64,000 bases of DNA from Deinococcus radiotolerans. GTDB taxonomy: Bacteria; Deinococcota; Deinococci; Deinococcales; Deinococcaceae. The stretch lies in the NCBI RefSeq assembly GCF_014647435.1, contig NZ_BMPE01000001.1:558001-622000 (forward strand). Direction: 5' to 3'. The position numbers and the translations under genes are program-made. Shown piece by piece: positions 36,318 through 46,567 of the stretch. How positions within the stretch are numbered: position 1 is the first letter of the stretch; every line of letters begins with the position of its first letter. The notes under the pieces were generated by a model. It ran no database searches, was not told the DNA's origin, and saw nothing but the letters and a program-made list of their open reading frames with translations.

Positions 36318-38606
36318 GTGACGTACGGAAAGAAAGGCAAGAAATCCGGTCGCCCTGCCCCGCGCAGCGCGCCAAGCGCAAGTAAACCGAACCTGTGGAC
36401 GGGCCTGCTGCTGCTGCTGACGCTGCTGGCGTCGGTGGCGTACATCTGGCGCCCCTGGGAACACAAGGACAACGTCTGGAGCCTGTGGAATGACAAGTTC
36501 CAGTTCATGACGCTGGGCCTGGACCTCAAGGGCGGCCTGCGGATCGAGCTGACGCCGGAGACGGGGACCGCCACGAAGGATGAGCTGGACCGCGTGAAGA
36601 CGGTCATCGAGAACCGCATCAATGCGCTGGGCGTGGCCGAGCCGACCGTGACGGTCGCGGGTGGCAAGCGCGTGGTCGTGGAGATTCCGGGCGCGACGCC
36701 CGCCGTGCAGGACCGCGCGCGCGAGATCATCAAGCAGACCGCGCGTCTGGAGTTCCGGATCGTGCAGGCGAACGCGCAGCCGGATCAGAAGCTGGCGCAG
36801 GAGAACCCCCGGTCGGGCGGGTACACGCTGGCGCAGCTGGGGCCGGTCGAGGCGACGGGTGAGGTCATTCAGAACGCGCAGGCGGCGACCGATCAGCGCA
36901 GCGGGCGCTGGATCGTGACCTTCCAGAACACGGACGCCGGGTCCGCGAAATTCGGTGAGTTCACCGGCAAGAACGTCGGGAAGCTGATGGCGGTGGTGCT
37001 GGACGACCAGATTCAGAGCGTGGCGACGATTCAGCAGCGCCTGAACCGGGACGTGCAGATCACCGGGAATTTCAGCGCGGCTGAGGCGCAGCAGCTGGCG
37101 CTGGTGCTGAAGTCCGGCGCGCTGCCCATCAAGATCCGGACGGAAGCCGAGCAGTCCATCGGGCCGAGCCTGGGCGCGGACGCGATCCGCAGCGGCGCGG
37201 TCGCCTCGCTCGTGGGGATCGGGCTGGTATTCGTGATGCTGTTCGGGTACTACGGCTTCTGGTTCGGTCTGGTGGGTGCGCTGGGCCTGCTGTTCTCCAG
37301 CATCGTGATTCTGGGGATGCTGGCGGGGTTCGGCGCGACGCTGACCCTGCCGGGCATAGCGGGTCTGGTCCTGACGATCGGAGCGGCCGTGGACGGGAAC
37401 GTGATCTCGTTCGAGCGCATCAAGGAAGAGCTGGTCAAGGGTAAGGGCATCAAGAACGCCATCCGCGCCGGGTATGACCACTCGACGGCGGCGATTCTGG
37501 ACGTGAACGCGTCTCACCTGCTGTCGGCGCTGGCGCTGTATACGTACTCGACGGGGGCGGTGAAGGGCTTCGCGGTGACGCTGATCATCGGCGTGATCGC
37601 CTCGACCTTCTCGAACCTGGTGTTCGCGAAGTGGTTCATTCAGTGGCTGTCGCAGCGAAAGCCGAACATGAGCGCGCCGCAGTGGATCAAGGAAACCCAC
37701 ATCGACTTCATCAAGCCCGCGACGATCATCACGACGCTCAGCGTGCTGCTGGCGATTGCGGGCGGCGTGACCGTGCTGACCAAGGGCCTGAATTACGGCG
37801 TGGACTTCTCCTCGGGCACGACGATCACCGCGAAGACCAGCGCGGAGACGACCACCGAGCAGGTGCGCTCGGCCGTGACGGGCGCCGGGGTGGCGAAGGC
37901 GAACGGGCAGAGCACCGTAATCCTGCGCAACACCGTGGCGGGTCAGTCGGGCGCGTCGTACACCATCAAGGTGCCGGAGCTGAGCACCGAGGAGATCCGT
38001 ACCGTGCAGGCCGCCGTGCAGAAGCTGCCGCAGGGCAGCGTGCAGGCCACCGAGACGGTCGGCCCGGCGGTCGGGAAGGAACTGACGCAGAAGACCATCT
38101 ACGCGGTGCTGCTGGGCCTGGGCCTGATCCTGGTGTACGTGGGCTTCCGCTTTGACTTCATCATGGGCCTCGGCTCGATCCTGGCGGCCGTGCACGACGT
38201 TATGATCGCCATGGGCCTGTTCGCGCTGCTGAACCTGGAGTTCACGGTGGCGACCGTGGCGGCGCTGCTGACACTGATCGGCTACTCGCTGAACGATTCG
38301 ATCATTGTGTCCGACCGCATCCGCGAGAACATCAAGGAGATGCGCGGCAAGTCGTACCGCGAGATCGTGAACCTGGCGATCAACCAGACGCTGTCACGCA
38401 CGGTCATGACGTCGATCAGCACGATGCTGCCGCTGCTGAGCCTGCTGATCTTCGGCGGCCCCGTGCTGCGGGACTTCAGCCTGGTGCTGCTGGTGGGCAT
38501 CCTGATCGGGACGTACTCCAGTATCTACATCGTGGCGCCGCTGGTGGTGTACTTCGAGGAGTGGCGGGACCGCCGCAAGACCGGGGGGCAGGCCGCGAAG
38601 GCCTGA
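36318..38606 (+). CDS. secDF: Protein translocase subunit SecDF (fused)
   Basis: SecDF uses the proton gradient to pull proteins out of the SecYEG channel. The 762-residue protein is a SecD-SecF fusion with about twelve membrane segments: SecD TM1, the large P1 domain, five SecD membrane segments including VDGNVISFERIKEEL, then SecF with NYGVDFSSG, its P4 domain, and YSLNDSIIVSDRIREN. GGAG precedes the GTG at 36318. The family Ala in VDANV is Gly here. An intrinsic terminator follows. Confidence 0.96.
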   Translation: MTYGKKGKKSGRPAPRSAPSASKPNLWTGLLLLLTLLASVAYIWRPWEHKDNVWSLWNDKFQFMTLGLDLKGGLRIELTPETGTATKDELDRVKTVIENRINALGVAEPTVTVAGGKRVVVEIPGATPAVQDRAREIIKQTARLEFRIVQANAQPDQKLAQENPRSGGYTLAQLGPVEATGEVIQNAQAATDQRSGRWIVTFQNTDAGSAKFGEFTGKNVGKLMAVVLDDQIQSVATIQQRLNRDVQITGNFSAAEAQQLALVLKSGALPIKIRTEAEQSIGPSLGADAIRSGAVASLVGIGLVFVMLFGYYGFWFGLVGALGLLFSSIVILGMLAGFGATLTLPGIAGLVLTIGAAVDGNVISFERIKEELVKGKGIKNAIRAGYDHSTAAILDVNASHLLSALALYTYSTGAVKGFAVTLIIGVIASTFSNLVFAKWFIQWLSQRKPNMSAPQWIKETHIDFIKPATIITTLSVLLAIAGGVTVLTKGLNYGVDFSSGTTITAKTSAETTTEQVRSAVTGAGVAKANGQSTVILRNTVAGQSGASYTIKVPELSTEEIRTVQAAVQKLPQGSVQATETVGPAVGKELTQKTIYAVLLGLGLILVYVGFRFDFIMGLGSILAAVHDVMIAMGLFALLNLEFTVATVAALLTLIGYSLNDSIIVSDRIRENIKEMRGKSYREIVNLAINQTLSRTVMTSISTMLPLLSLLIFGGPVLRDFSLVLLVGILIGTYSSIYIVAPLVVYFEEWRDRRKTGGQAAKA

Positions 38607-38622
38607 GGCTGTCCTCGGAGTT

Positions 38623-38653
38623 GGTGGTGGGGTGCGCCCCCACCACCGCTTTT
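38623..38653 (+). terminator. Intrinsic terminator of secDF
   Basis: GGTGGTGGGG pairs with CCCCACCACC, then GCTTTT. Confidence 0.85.
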
Positions 38654-38701
38654 CATTTGAGACCTTACAGGAATCTACACGTATCACTCGACAGGCCATG
38701 A

Positions 38702-39775
<1,074 letters not shown>

Positions 39776-39826
39776 GCCGCGGCCATACCCGGCAGGCGGG
39801 CAGGCAGGACGGAAACCCTGACATGA

Positions 39827-39859
39827 GAGGCGGCCACCCCAGGTGCGGGTGGCCGCCTC
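39827..39859. terminator. Inverted repeat between convergent lysY and degV
   Basis: GAGGCGGCCACCC and GGGTGGCCGCCTC form a perfect 13-bp stem with a seven-base loop; no T-run is present on either side. Confidence 0.6.
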
Positions 39860-39871
39860 CACTGTGCCGCC

Positions 39872-40714
39872 TCAGCCGATGGGCAGGGCGTTGAAGCCGA
39901 AGGTGCCGGGGCCGACGTGCGCGCCGATGACAGGCCCCATCAGCTGCACGCGGCCGCGCTGCACGTTCAGGCCGCTGGCGACCATCGCGCTGCGCAGCGC
40001 GTTGATGCGTTCCGCGTCGCGCCCGGCGTGCATGATCGTGACGCTCAGTGGCGTGTTCCCGAAACGCTGCTTGAGGCTGCCGAGCATGTCCGCCGCGGCC
40101 TGATCCACCTTGACGCGGCGGTTGGCTTTCAGTTCACCGCGTTCGAAGGTCAGGACGGGCCGCACGCCCAGCACGCCGCCCAGCAGGGCCTGGGCGCGCC
40201 CGATGCGGCCGCTGCGGCGCAGGTAGTCCAGGGTCGCGACGGACAGTTCGGCGTACATGCTGTTGCGGGCCTCCTGCACGGCGCGCGCCACCTGATGCAG
40301 TTCCAGCCCCGCACTGACCTGCTCGCGGGCGACCAGGGCCAGCTCCGCGAGGGGACCGCAGGCGACCTCGGTGTCGATAACCTGAATGCGGGCCGTTTCG
40401 CCCAGCTGCTGCGCGGCCTGCTGGGCGTGCTTCACGGTGTCCGAGAGTTTCCCGGAGATGTGCAGGCTGACGACCGCGTCGTGCGTGCTGAGCAGCTCGA
40501 GGTACCGCTGCTCGAAGGCGGCGACGGTGACGGGTGACGTGGTGGCGCTGCCGCCGGCGCGCATGTGATCGTACACGGCGTCCGGATCAATGTCCTGCCA
40601 GTCCAGGAGCGTGCGCTGCTGCATGGTGACGTGCAGGGGAATGATGTGAATGCCCAGTTGCTTGGCATTGTCTGGGTGCAGATCACAGGTGGAGTCGGCG
40701 AGAACCGCAATCAT
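39872..40714 (-). CDS. DegV family fatty-acid-binding protein
   Basis: The 280-residue protein has the DegV opening VLADSTCDLHPD, the HISGKLSDTVKHAQQAA motif that binds the fatty-acid carboxylate, and LSVATLDYLRRSGRIGRAQALLGGVLGVRPVLTFERG. Members (FakB in Firmicutes) carry fatty acids for phosphorylation. No FakA kinase is nearby. AAAGAGA precedes ATG 40714. Confidence 0.92.
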   Translation of the reverse strand: MIAVLADSTCDLHPDNAKQLGIHIIPLHVTMQQRTLLDWQDIDPDAVYDHMRAGGSATTSPVTVAAFEQRYLELLSTHDAVVSLHISGKLSDTVKHAQQAAQQLGETARIQVIDTEVACGPLAELALVAREQVSAGLELHQVARAVQEARNSMYAELSVATLDYLRRSGRIGRAQALLGGVLGVRPVLTFERGELKANRRVKVDQAAADMLGSLKQRFGNTPLSVTIMHAGRDAERINALRSAMVASGLNVQRGRVQLMGPVIGAHVGPGTFGFNALPIG

Positions 40715-40807
40715 TCTCTTTATCTATGCTTTAACGTATTACAGTTCTGTGACGCCATTCAGCCCGACGTAACAAATTTCCCTTTTCTTCAACTGGGCCT
40801 GCGCTGT

Positions 40808-43012
40808 TCAGTCGGTCAGAGCCGCGCGGACGGCGGCGAGGACCTGCGCGCCGTACGTCTCGATGCGCTTCGGGCCAAAGCCCGGAATGCCGTGCAGGTC
40901 CGTCTCGGTGCGGGGTTGCCGCTGCGCCAGGGCGTCCAGCGCGGCGTTCGGGAAGATCAGGAAGGCGCTCAGGCCCGTCTCCTGAGTGATGGCCCGCCGC
41001 GTCTCCCGCAGCGCCGCGGCCACCTGCTCGGTGCGGGCCGGGTCGGGGGCCACGTCGCCCAGCAGCGCGGGCGGCGCCGGGGACTCCAGCAGCGGACGTC
41101 CGCGCAGGGCCCCCAGCACCGCCGAGTTCTCACGCGCGCCGCGTTCCTGAGGCGTCGCCGGACGAACCGGGGCGGGCCGCCCATCCAGGCTGTCGCGGAC
41201 GATCTGCACGACCTCATCCCCGAAGTCTGCGAGTTTGCGCTGCCCGACCCCACTGACGGTGCCCAGGCTGGCGTGGCTGGTCGGCTTGAGTTCCGTGACG
41301 CCCTTGAGGGTCGCGTCGGTGAAGATCACGTACGGCGGCACGCCCAGGCTGCGGGCGCGTTCCAGTCGCCACGCGCGCAGCGCCTCGAACAGCGGCTGGT
41401 CCTCGGGGGTGACGGGGGCGCGGCCCGCGCGGGGCTGCTTCTCGGCCCTGCGGCCCGCCGCGCGGGGTATCAGGGTGTCAGCGCGCAGGGTCAGCGTGGT
41501 CTCGCCCTTCAGGAGAGTGCGGGCCTTGCCGGTGGCGCTCAGGCCGTGGTGTTCTCCGGCGGCCAGGAAGCCCAAGCTGACCAGCTGGCGCAGCACGCCC
41601 CGCCACGTCTTCTCGTCATGCGCGGTGCCCACCCCGAAGGTGGGGAGGGTGTGGTGGTTCATGCTGACGACCCTCTCGGTGGCGCGGCCCAGCAGCACGT
41701 CCGTCAGGTGCGCCGCGCCAAAGCGGTTGCCGGTGCGGATCGCGGCGGACAGCGCCATCTGCGCCTCGCGGGTCATGTCACGCACCTGCGGCGGGTTCAG
41801 ACAGGTGTCACAGTTCCCGCAGGGGCCGTGGTAGTCCTCGCCGAAGTACGCCAGGAGCACCTCGCGGCGGCAGGCGGCGGTCTCGCAGAAGGTCAGCAGG
41901 GCATCGAGTTTCCCGGCCTCCACGCGCTTGACCTCCTCGGGCGCGTCGCTGCTTGCCAGCATGCGGCGCACGTTCACCACGTCACTCAGGCCGTAAACCA
42001 TCCAGGCGGTGCTGGGCAGCCCGTCGCGGCCGGCGCGGCCCGTCTCCTGGTAGTAGCCCTCCATGCTCTTGGGAAGGTCCAGGTGGGCCACGAAGCGCAC
42101 GTTGGGCTTGTCGATGCCCATGCCGAACGCGACGGTGGCGACCACGATCAGGCCCTCCTCGTTCAGGAAGCGGTCCTGCGCGAGGGTCCGTTCGCGCGGC
42201 GGGAGGCCCGCGTGGTACGCGACGGCGTCCACGCCCTGCGCCTGAAGCCACTTCGCGGTTTCCTCGACGGACTTGCGCGACAGGCAGTACACGATCCCGG
42301 CGTCCCCGGCGTGCTCCGCGCGGATGAAATCCAGCAGCTGGGTCTTGGGACTGTCCTTCTGCCCCACCCGGTACTGAATGTTCGGGCGGTCAAAGGACGA
42401 CACGAACTGCGGGGCAGTCCCCAGATCGAGCACGCGCAGGATGTCCGCGCGGGTGCGGTCATCGGCGGTGGCGGTCAGGGCCAGGCGCGGCACCTGCGGG
42501 AAGCGCTCGGGCAGGACGCTCAGGCCCTGGTACTCGGGCCGGAAGTCATGACCCCACTGCGAGACGCAGTGCGCCTCATCCACCGCGAACAGGGCCAGCG
42601 GGGCGCGCTCCAGCAGGTCCAGGGTGCGGGGCAGCAGCAGGCGTTCCGGGGCGACGTACAGCAGGTCCAGCTCCCCGTTCAGCAGGGCCGCTTCGACCTC
42701 GCGCACGCCGTCCAGCGACAGGGTGGAGTTCAGGTACGCGGCGCGCACGCCCAGGCCGCGCAGGGTGTCCACCTGATCTTTCATCAGCGCGATCAGCGGC
42801 GAAACCACGATCCCCACGCCGGACCGCAGCAGGCTGGGCACCTGATAGCACAGGCTCTTGCCGCCGCCGGTGGGCATCAGGACCAGGGCGTTGCCGCCCC
42901 CGGCGACGGTCTGCACGATCTGCGCCTGCACGCCGCGGAACGCGTCGTACCCCCAGACGAGTTTCAGCAGGTCAAGAGCGGCAGTCGTGGTGGTCGGGGC
43001 GCGCACAGACAT
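40808..43012 (-). CDS. recQ: ATP-dependent DNA helicase RecQ with two HRDC domains
   Basis: RecQ unwinds DNA 3'-5' in recombination and repair. The 734-residue protein has Walker A PTGGGKS (47-53), DEAHCVSQWGHDFRPEY, a zinc-binding segment (CETAACRR...CGNCDTC), a winged-helix region, and two HRDC domains near 540-600 and 665-730. The D. radiodurans protein is known to have three HRDC domains, so this form is shorter by one. ATG 43012 follows TATGCT by seven bases; an in-frame ATG lies inside that box. Confidence 0.95.
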   Translation of the reverse strand: MSVRAPTTTTAALDLLKLVWGYDAFRGVQAQIVQTVAGGGNALVLMPTGGGKSLCYQVPSLLRSGVGIVVSPLIALMKDQVDTLRGLGVRAAYLNSTLSLDGVREVEAALLNGELDLLYVAPERLLLPRTLDLLERAPLALFAVDEAHCVSQWGHDFRPEYQGLSVLPERFPQVPRLALTATADDRTRADILRVLDLGTAPQFVSSFDRPNIQYRVGQKDSPKTQLLDFIRAEHAGDAGIVYCLSRKSVEETAKWLQAQGVDAVAYHAGLPPRERTLAQDRFLNEEGLIVVATVAFGMGIDKPNVRFVAHLDLPKSMEGYYQETGRAGRDGLPSTAWMVYGLSDVVNVRRMLASSDAPEEVKRVEAGKLDALLTFCETAACRREVLLAYFGEDYHGPCGNCDTCLNPPQVRDMTREAQMALSAAIRTGNRFGAAHLTDVLLGRATERVVSMNHHTLPTFGVGTAHDEKTWRGVLRQLVSLGFLAAGEHHGLSATGKARTLLKGETTLTLRADTLIPRAAGRRAEKQPRAGRAPVTPEDQPLFEALRAWRLERARSLGVPPYVIFTDATLKGVTELKPTSHASLGTVSGVGQRKLADFGDEVVQIVRDSLDGRPAPVRPATPQERGARENSAVLGALRGRPLLESPAPPALLGDVAPDPARTEQVAAALRETRRAITQETGLSAFLIFPNAALDALAQRQPRTETDLHGIPGFGPKRIETYGAQVLAAVRAALTD

Positions 43013-43059
43013 CGCCCACAGCATAGCGCGTTACGCCCAGCGCGTAATGCAGCCGGGCG

Positions 43060-43956
43060 TCACTTCACCTTGTCTGCCACCGGGATCATCACCGGCACCC
43101 GCAACTCCTGCTCGGCCTTCGCGAAGCGCTCGCGCAGGAACCGCCCATGCGTCAGCAGCGCCTGCCCACCCGACTGCAACGACCCCGCGATAATGTCCTG
43201 CACGCCGTCCAGCAGCAGTTCCAGCTGCTCGGTCAGCAGCGCCGCACCGGTCTTGCCATCCTGAATCACGCCGGTATCCGCCAGCGACCGCGGCAGCTTC
43301 AGGTACGCCTGCACCGCCTCCGGCGCGTACTCCTCGCGGATCGCGCGGGCCACGAAGAACCCCTCGGTGCCCTCCAGACCCTGATCCTTCAGCAGCGCCA
43401 GCGCCTCCTGCGTGCGCAGGTTCAGCGCCACCAGCTGCGCGCGCGCCTGGGCCGGCAGTCGCGCGTCCGCCAGATAGGCCGCCAGCGGCCCCTCCCCCAC
43501 CACGGCCGTCTGGGCCACCGGGACCGGCGTGCCACTCACCTGGGCGGGCAGCTCGGCGGGACGCTCCTCACGCGCCGCGCGCCGCTCCCGACGCCCCCCG
43601 CGCGCCGGGCCGCCCGACGCCAGCCAGCCCAGCGCCATGAAGAACAGCGGGAACATCAGCCATGACGCGCCCAGCCCGATCAGCACAGCGGCTCCCGCCA
43701 GCGCCGCCAGCAGACCACCGCGCGACGAGCCCCAGCGGCCAAAGGCCCGCGACCCGAAGTACCCGATCAGGATGCCCGCAACCGGGTGAGGCAACCACTC
43801 GGCGCCCAGCAGCGTCAGAACCACCACGGGAATGAGCGCACGGATCACCACCCGCGCCTCGCGGCCCTTCGGACCGAACACCGACTGCGCGAAGAACGCG
43901 ATGGCGAACGCCGCCGCGACATGCACCATCCAGGCCAGCGGCCCCAGGTCAATCAT
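43060..43956 (-). CDS. Membrane protein of unknown function, shares a C-terminal domain with the gene at 48757
   Basis: I do not recognise the 298-residue protein. Four membrane segments fill the first 110 residues, a basic Arg/Ala linker follows, then a cytoplasmic helical domain with IREEYAPEAVQAYLKLP and LLTEQLELLLDGVQDI...LLTHGRFLRERF. The same motif set occurs in the protein encoded at 48757-49323. TACGCT is six bases before ATG 43956. The family is possibly XpaC-like, but that is a guess. Confidence 0.7.
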   Translation of the reverse strand: MIDLGPLAWMVHVAAAFAIAFFAQSVFGPKGREARVVIRALIPVVVLTLLGAEWLPHPVAGILIGYFGSRAFGRWGSSRGGLLAALAGAAVLIGLGASWLMFPLFFMALGWLASGGPARGGRRERRAAREERPAELPAQVSGTPVPVAQTAVVGEGPLAAYLADARLPAQARAQLVALNLRTQEALALLKDQGLEGTEGFFVARAIREEYAPEAVQAYLKLPRSLADTGVIQDGKTGAALLTEQLELLLDGVQDIIAGSLQSGGQALLTHGRFLRERFAKAEQELRVPVMIPVADKVK

Positions 43957-44003
43957 GCCCCCAGCGTACACCCGAGCCCAGGCCGCTGCGCCCGCCAGAA
44001 CGC

Positions 44004-44516
44004 CTACGCGCCCAGCTGCAGCTGAAGAAACACGAGGTCCAGCCAGCGGCCGAACTTGTGCCCCACCTCCCGGAAGTGCGCGACCCGCTCGAAGCCCAAC
44101 TGCTCATGGAAAGCGAGGCTCCCAGCGTTCTCGGCGTCCACTCCGCCGACCAGCGAGTGCAGGCCACGCGCGCGGGCCTCCGCGATCAGGGGGAGCATCA
44201 GGGCGCGCCCCACGCCGCGCCCCCGCAGGCCGTCCCGGACGTACACGCTGTGCTCGGCCGTGAAGCGGTACCCGGGCTTGGCGCGGAACGGCCCGAAGGT
44301 CGCCCAGCCCACCACCTCCTCAGCGGTCACGGCGACCCAGACGGGCCAGCCGTGCGCGGTCTTCTCGTCGAACCAGTCCTGCCGGGAGACCAGCGTGACA
44401 GGTTCCAGGTCGTACGAGGCGGTCGTGTGGAGAACCGCGTGGTTGTAGATGTCCGTGATGGCCGGAATGTCCGCGCGGGTCGCGGCCCGGACGGTTACAG
44501 CAGACGCGTCAGTCAT
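44004..44516 (-). CDS. GNAT acetyltransferase, phosphinothricin-acetyltransferase-like
   Basis: The 170-residue protein has VRAATRADIPAITDIYNHAVLHTTASYDLEP and WFDEKTAHGWPVWVA, the pattern of phosphinothricin/methionine sulfone acetyltransferases, plus the acetyl-CoA loop LRGRGVGRALMLPLI and a VGHKFGRWLDLVFLQL end. TACGGT lies six bases before ATG 44516. The natural acceptor may be an amino acid derivative. Confidence 0.88.
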   Translation of the reverse strand: MTDASAVTVRAATRADIPAITDIYNHAVLHTTASYDLEPVTLVSRQDWFDEKTAHGWPVWVAVTAEEVVGWATFGPFRAKPGYRFTAEHSVYVRDGLRGRGVGRALMLPLIAEARARGLHSLVGGVDAENAGSLAFHEQLGFERVAHFREVGHKFGRWLDLVFLQLQLGA

Positions 44517-44575
44517 GGCGCCACCGTAGGCGAGCGCCACGTGCCACGCAAGGCCAACGCCACGCTCCCTGCGCC

Positions 44576-45673
44576 TCAGCGGCTCTTGAGTTCCGTCCAG
44601 ATGCGGTCGTACAACCGCTGCGGGCGCCCCGCTGGCAGTTCACCGATGAAGTCCAGGCGGCCGTCGGCGAGCCACGCGGCGGGCGGGTTCAGCGCGGGGA
44701 TGTCCTTCAGGAAGTCGTCCAGGTACGGGCGGGCGGCGGCGTTCGGCGTGGCGTAGTAGGTGTAGTTACTCAGTTGCGCGCCGTTCTCCGCGTCCAGGAT
44801 GAAATCGATGAAGCGGTGGGCCAGCGCGGGGTTGGGGCTGCGTTTCAGGACGACCAGGGTGTCCATGCTGATGGTGGTACCCTGCCGGGGCAACAGCACC
44901 TGCACGTTCTCGTCCTCCTCGGTGGCGATCAGCAGGTCACCCACGTAGATCTGACCCAGGTCCACGGTCTTTGCCAGCAGCTTATTGCGGGTGCCGGGGC
45001 CGCCGTCGAAGCCCTGGAAGCCCTTCTTCGCCACCACGCGGCGCAGCAGGTCGCGCGCGGCGCGGAGCTCCTCGACGCGGGTGGTGTTCGCGCTGAAGCC
45101 CAGGTACTTCAGGGCCGCGCCGATCACCTCGCGCGGATCGTCGAGCAGCACGAACGAGCGGCGGTCGTCCGCGCCGAAGATCTCCGCCCAGGTGTCCTGC
45201 GGCACGTACCGCTCGCGGTTGTAGGCCAGTCCGGTCGCGGCGTACTGGTACGGCACGGAGTAGACGTTGCCCGGGTCGTAGTCGGCGTTCAGGAAGCCGG
45301 GCGCGATGTTCTTCAGGTTCGGCAACCGGGATTTGTCCAGCGGCTGGAGCAGTCCGGCGCGCACCATGGTCTGCACGACGTAGTTGCTGGGCACCGCGAG
45401 GTCGTACTGCGCCCCGCCCCCCTGGAGCTTGGCGAGCATCGCCTCGTTGCTCTCGAAGGTGTCGAGCACGACCCGCACGCCGTTCGCCTTCTCGAAGACT
45501 TTCACCAGATCGGGGTCGATGTACTCCGACCAGATGAACACGCGCAGCGTCTTGCCGTCCCCGCGCGTGACGGGAGCCGCCGCGCCCGGCTGGGCCTGCG
45601 CGGGTTTCTGCACGCGGTAACAGCCGCTCAGGAGGAGCAGCCCCGCACCGGCCAGCAGCGCGGCCCGCTTCAC
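44576..45673 (-). CDS. potD: Polyamine ABC transporter substrate-binding lipoprotein
   Basis: The 365-residue protein starts with a lipoprotein signal (lipobox LLSGC) and has the PotD/PotF layout: LRVFIWSEYIDPDLVKVFEKANGVRV, YDLAVPSNYVVQTMVRAGLLQPLD, and YTYYATPNAAARPYL near the end. It should bind spermidine, putrescine or a similar cation. The GTG start overlaps the potC stop (GTGA). Confidence 0.92.
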   Translation of the reverse strand: MKRAALLAGAGLLLLSGCYRVQKPAQAQPGAAAPVTRGDGKTLRVFIWSEYIDPDLVKVFEKANGVRVVLDTFESNEAMLAKLQGGGAQYDLAVPSNYVVQTMVRAGLLQPLDKSRLPNLKNIAPGFLNADYDPGNVYSVPYQYAATGLAYNRERYVPQDTWAEIFGADDRRSFVLLDDPREVIGAALKYLGFSANTTRVEELRAARDLLRRVVAKKGFQGFDGGPGTRNKLLAKTVDLGQIYVGDLLIATEEDENVQVLLPRQGTTISMDTLVVLKRSPNPALAHRFIDFILDAENGAQLSNYTYYATPNAAARPYLDDFLKDIPALNPPAAWLADGRLDFIGELPAGRPQRLYDRIWTELKSR

Positions 45674-46479
45674 GCGTCCCTCCGGGGACGCAGCAGCGCG
45701 TTCGCCGCGACGATCGCCACGACTGTCACGAGCACCAGCAGCGCACTCAGCGCGTTGATGTCCGGCGTCACGCCGCGCTTCACGTTCGTGTAGATCAGCA
45801 CGGGCAGCGTGCTGAAGCCCGACCCGCTCGTGAAGTACGTGACCACGAAATCATCCAGGGACAGCGTGAACGCCAGCAGCGCCCCCGCCAGCACGCCCGG
45901 CATCGCCAGCGGCAGCACCACCCGCCGGAACGACTCCCAGCCGCTGGCGCCCAGGTCGCGGGCGGCCTCCTCCAGTTCCGGGCCGTACCCGGCGAGCCGC
46001 GAGCGCACCGTCAGGGCCACGTAACTGATCTGGAAGGTCACGTGCGCCAGCAGCACCGTCCAGAAGCCATTGTCGAAGGTCCACCCGGCGCGTTCCAGGC
46101 CCTGCCGGACGAACGAGTAGAACATCAGCAGACTGACGCCCATCACCACGTCCGGCACCACGATGGGCAGGACGAGCAGGCCCGTCAGCGCCGTGCGGAA
46201 GCGCAGCGTGTACCGCCACAGACCCAGGCCCACCAGCGTGCCCAGCACCGTGCTGACCAGCGTGCTGATCAGGGCGATCTCCAGCGTGTGCGCCAGCGCC
46301 TCGCGCACGTCCGCGCGGGCGAACAGCACCCCGTACCACTTCGTCGTGAAGCCCGCCCACGTCGCCCCGAAGCGCGAATCGTTGAACGAGAACACCACCA
46401 GCACAATGATCGGCAGGTACAGGAACGCGTACACCAGCCACGCCCACGCACTCAGCGCCGGATGCGTCCGCCGCATCAT
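45670..46479 (-). CDS. potC: Polyamine ABC transporter permease PotC
   Basis: The 269-residue protein has six membrane helices and the EAA loop EEAARDLGASGWESFRRVVLPLAMPGV that contacts the ATPase. GGAGGG precedes ATG 46479; a second ATG follows at once. It is the third gene of the potABCD operon. Confidence 0.93.
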   Translation of the reverse strand: MMRRTHPALSAWAWLVYAFLYLPIIVLVVFSFNDSRFGATWAGFTTKWYGVLFARADVREALAHTLEIALISTLVSTVLGTLVGLGLWRYTLRFRTALTGLLVLPIVVPDVVMGVSLLMFYSFVRQGLERAGWTFDNGFWTVLLAHVTFQISYVALTVRSRLAGYGPELEEAARDLGASGWESFRRVVLPLAMPGVLAGALLAFTLSLDDFVVTYFTSGSGFSTLPVLIYTNVKRGVTPDINALSALLVLVTVVAIVAANALLRPRRDA

Positions 46480-46502
46480 GAGGCCCTCCGGGCCGCCAAC
46501 AG

Positions 46503-46550
46503 GTGATAGTTGATGGTTGATAGGTAATCCATCGACCATCGACTATCAAC
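46503..46550. repeat. Hairpin repeat A in the potB-potC gap
   Basis: TGATAGTTGATGGTTGATAGG can pair with CCATCGACCATCGACTATCA across TAAT, using several G-T pairs. It resembles the unit at 47425-47465 in the next gap. Confidence 0.7.
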
Positions 46551-46567
46551 TTTCAACTGGCGCAGCC

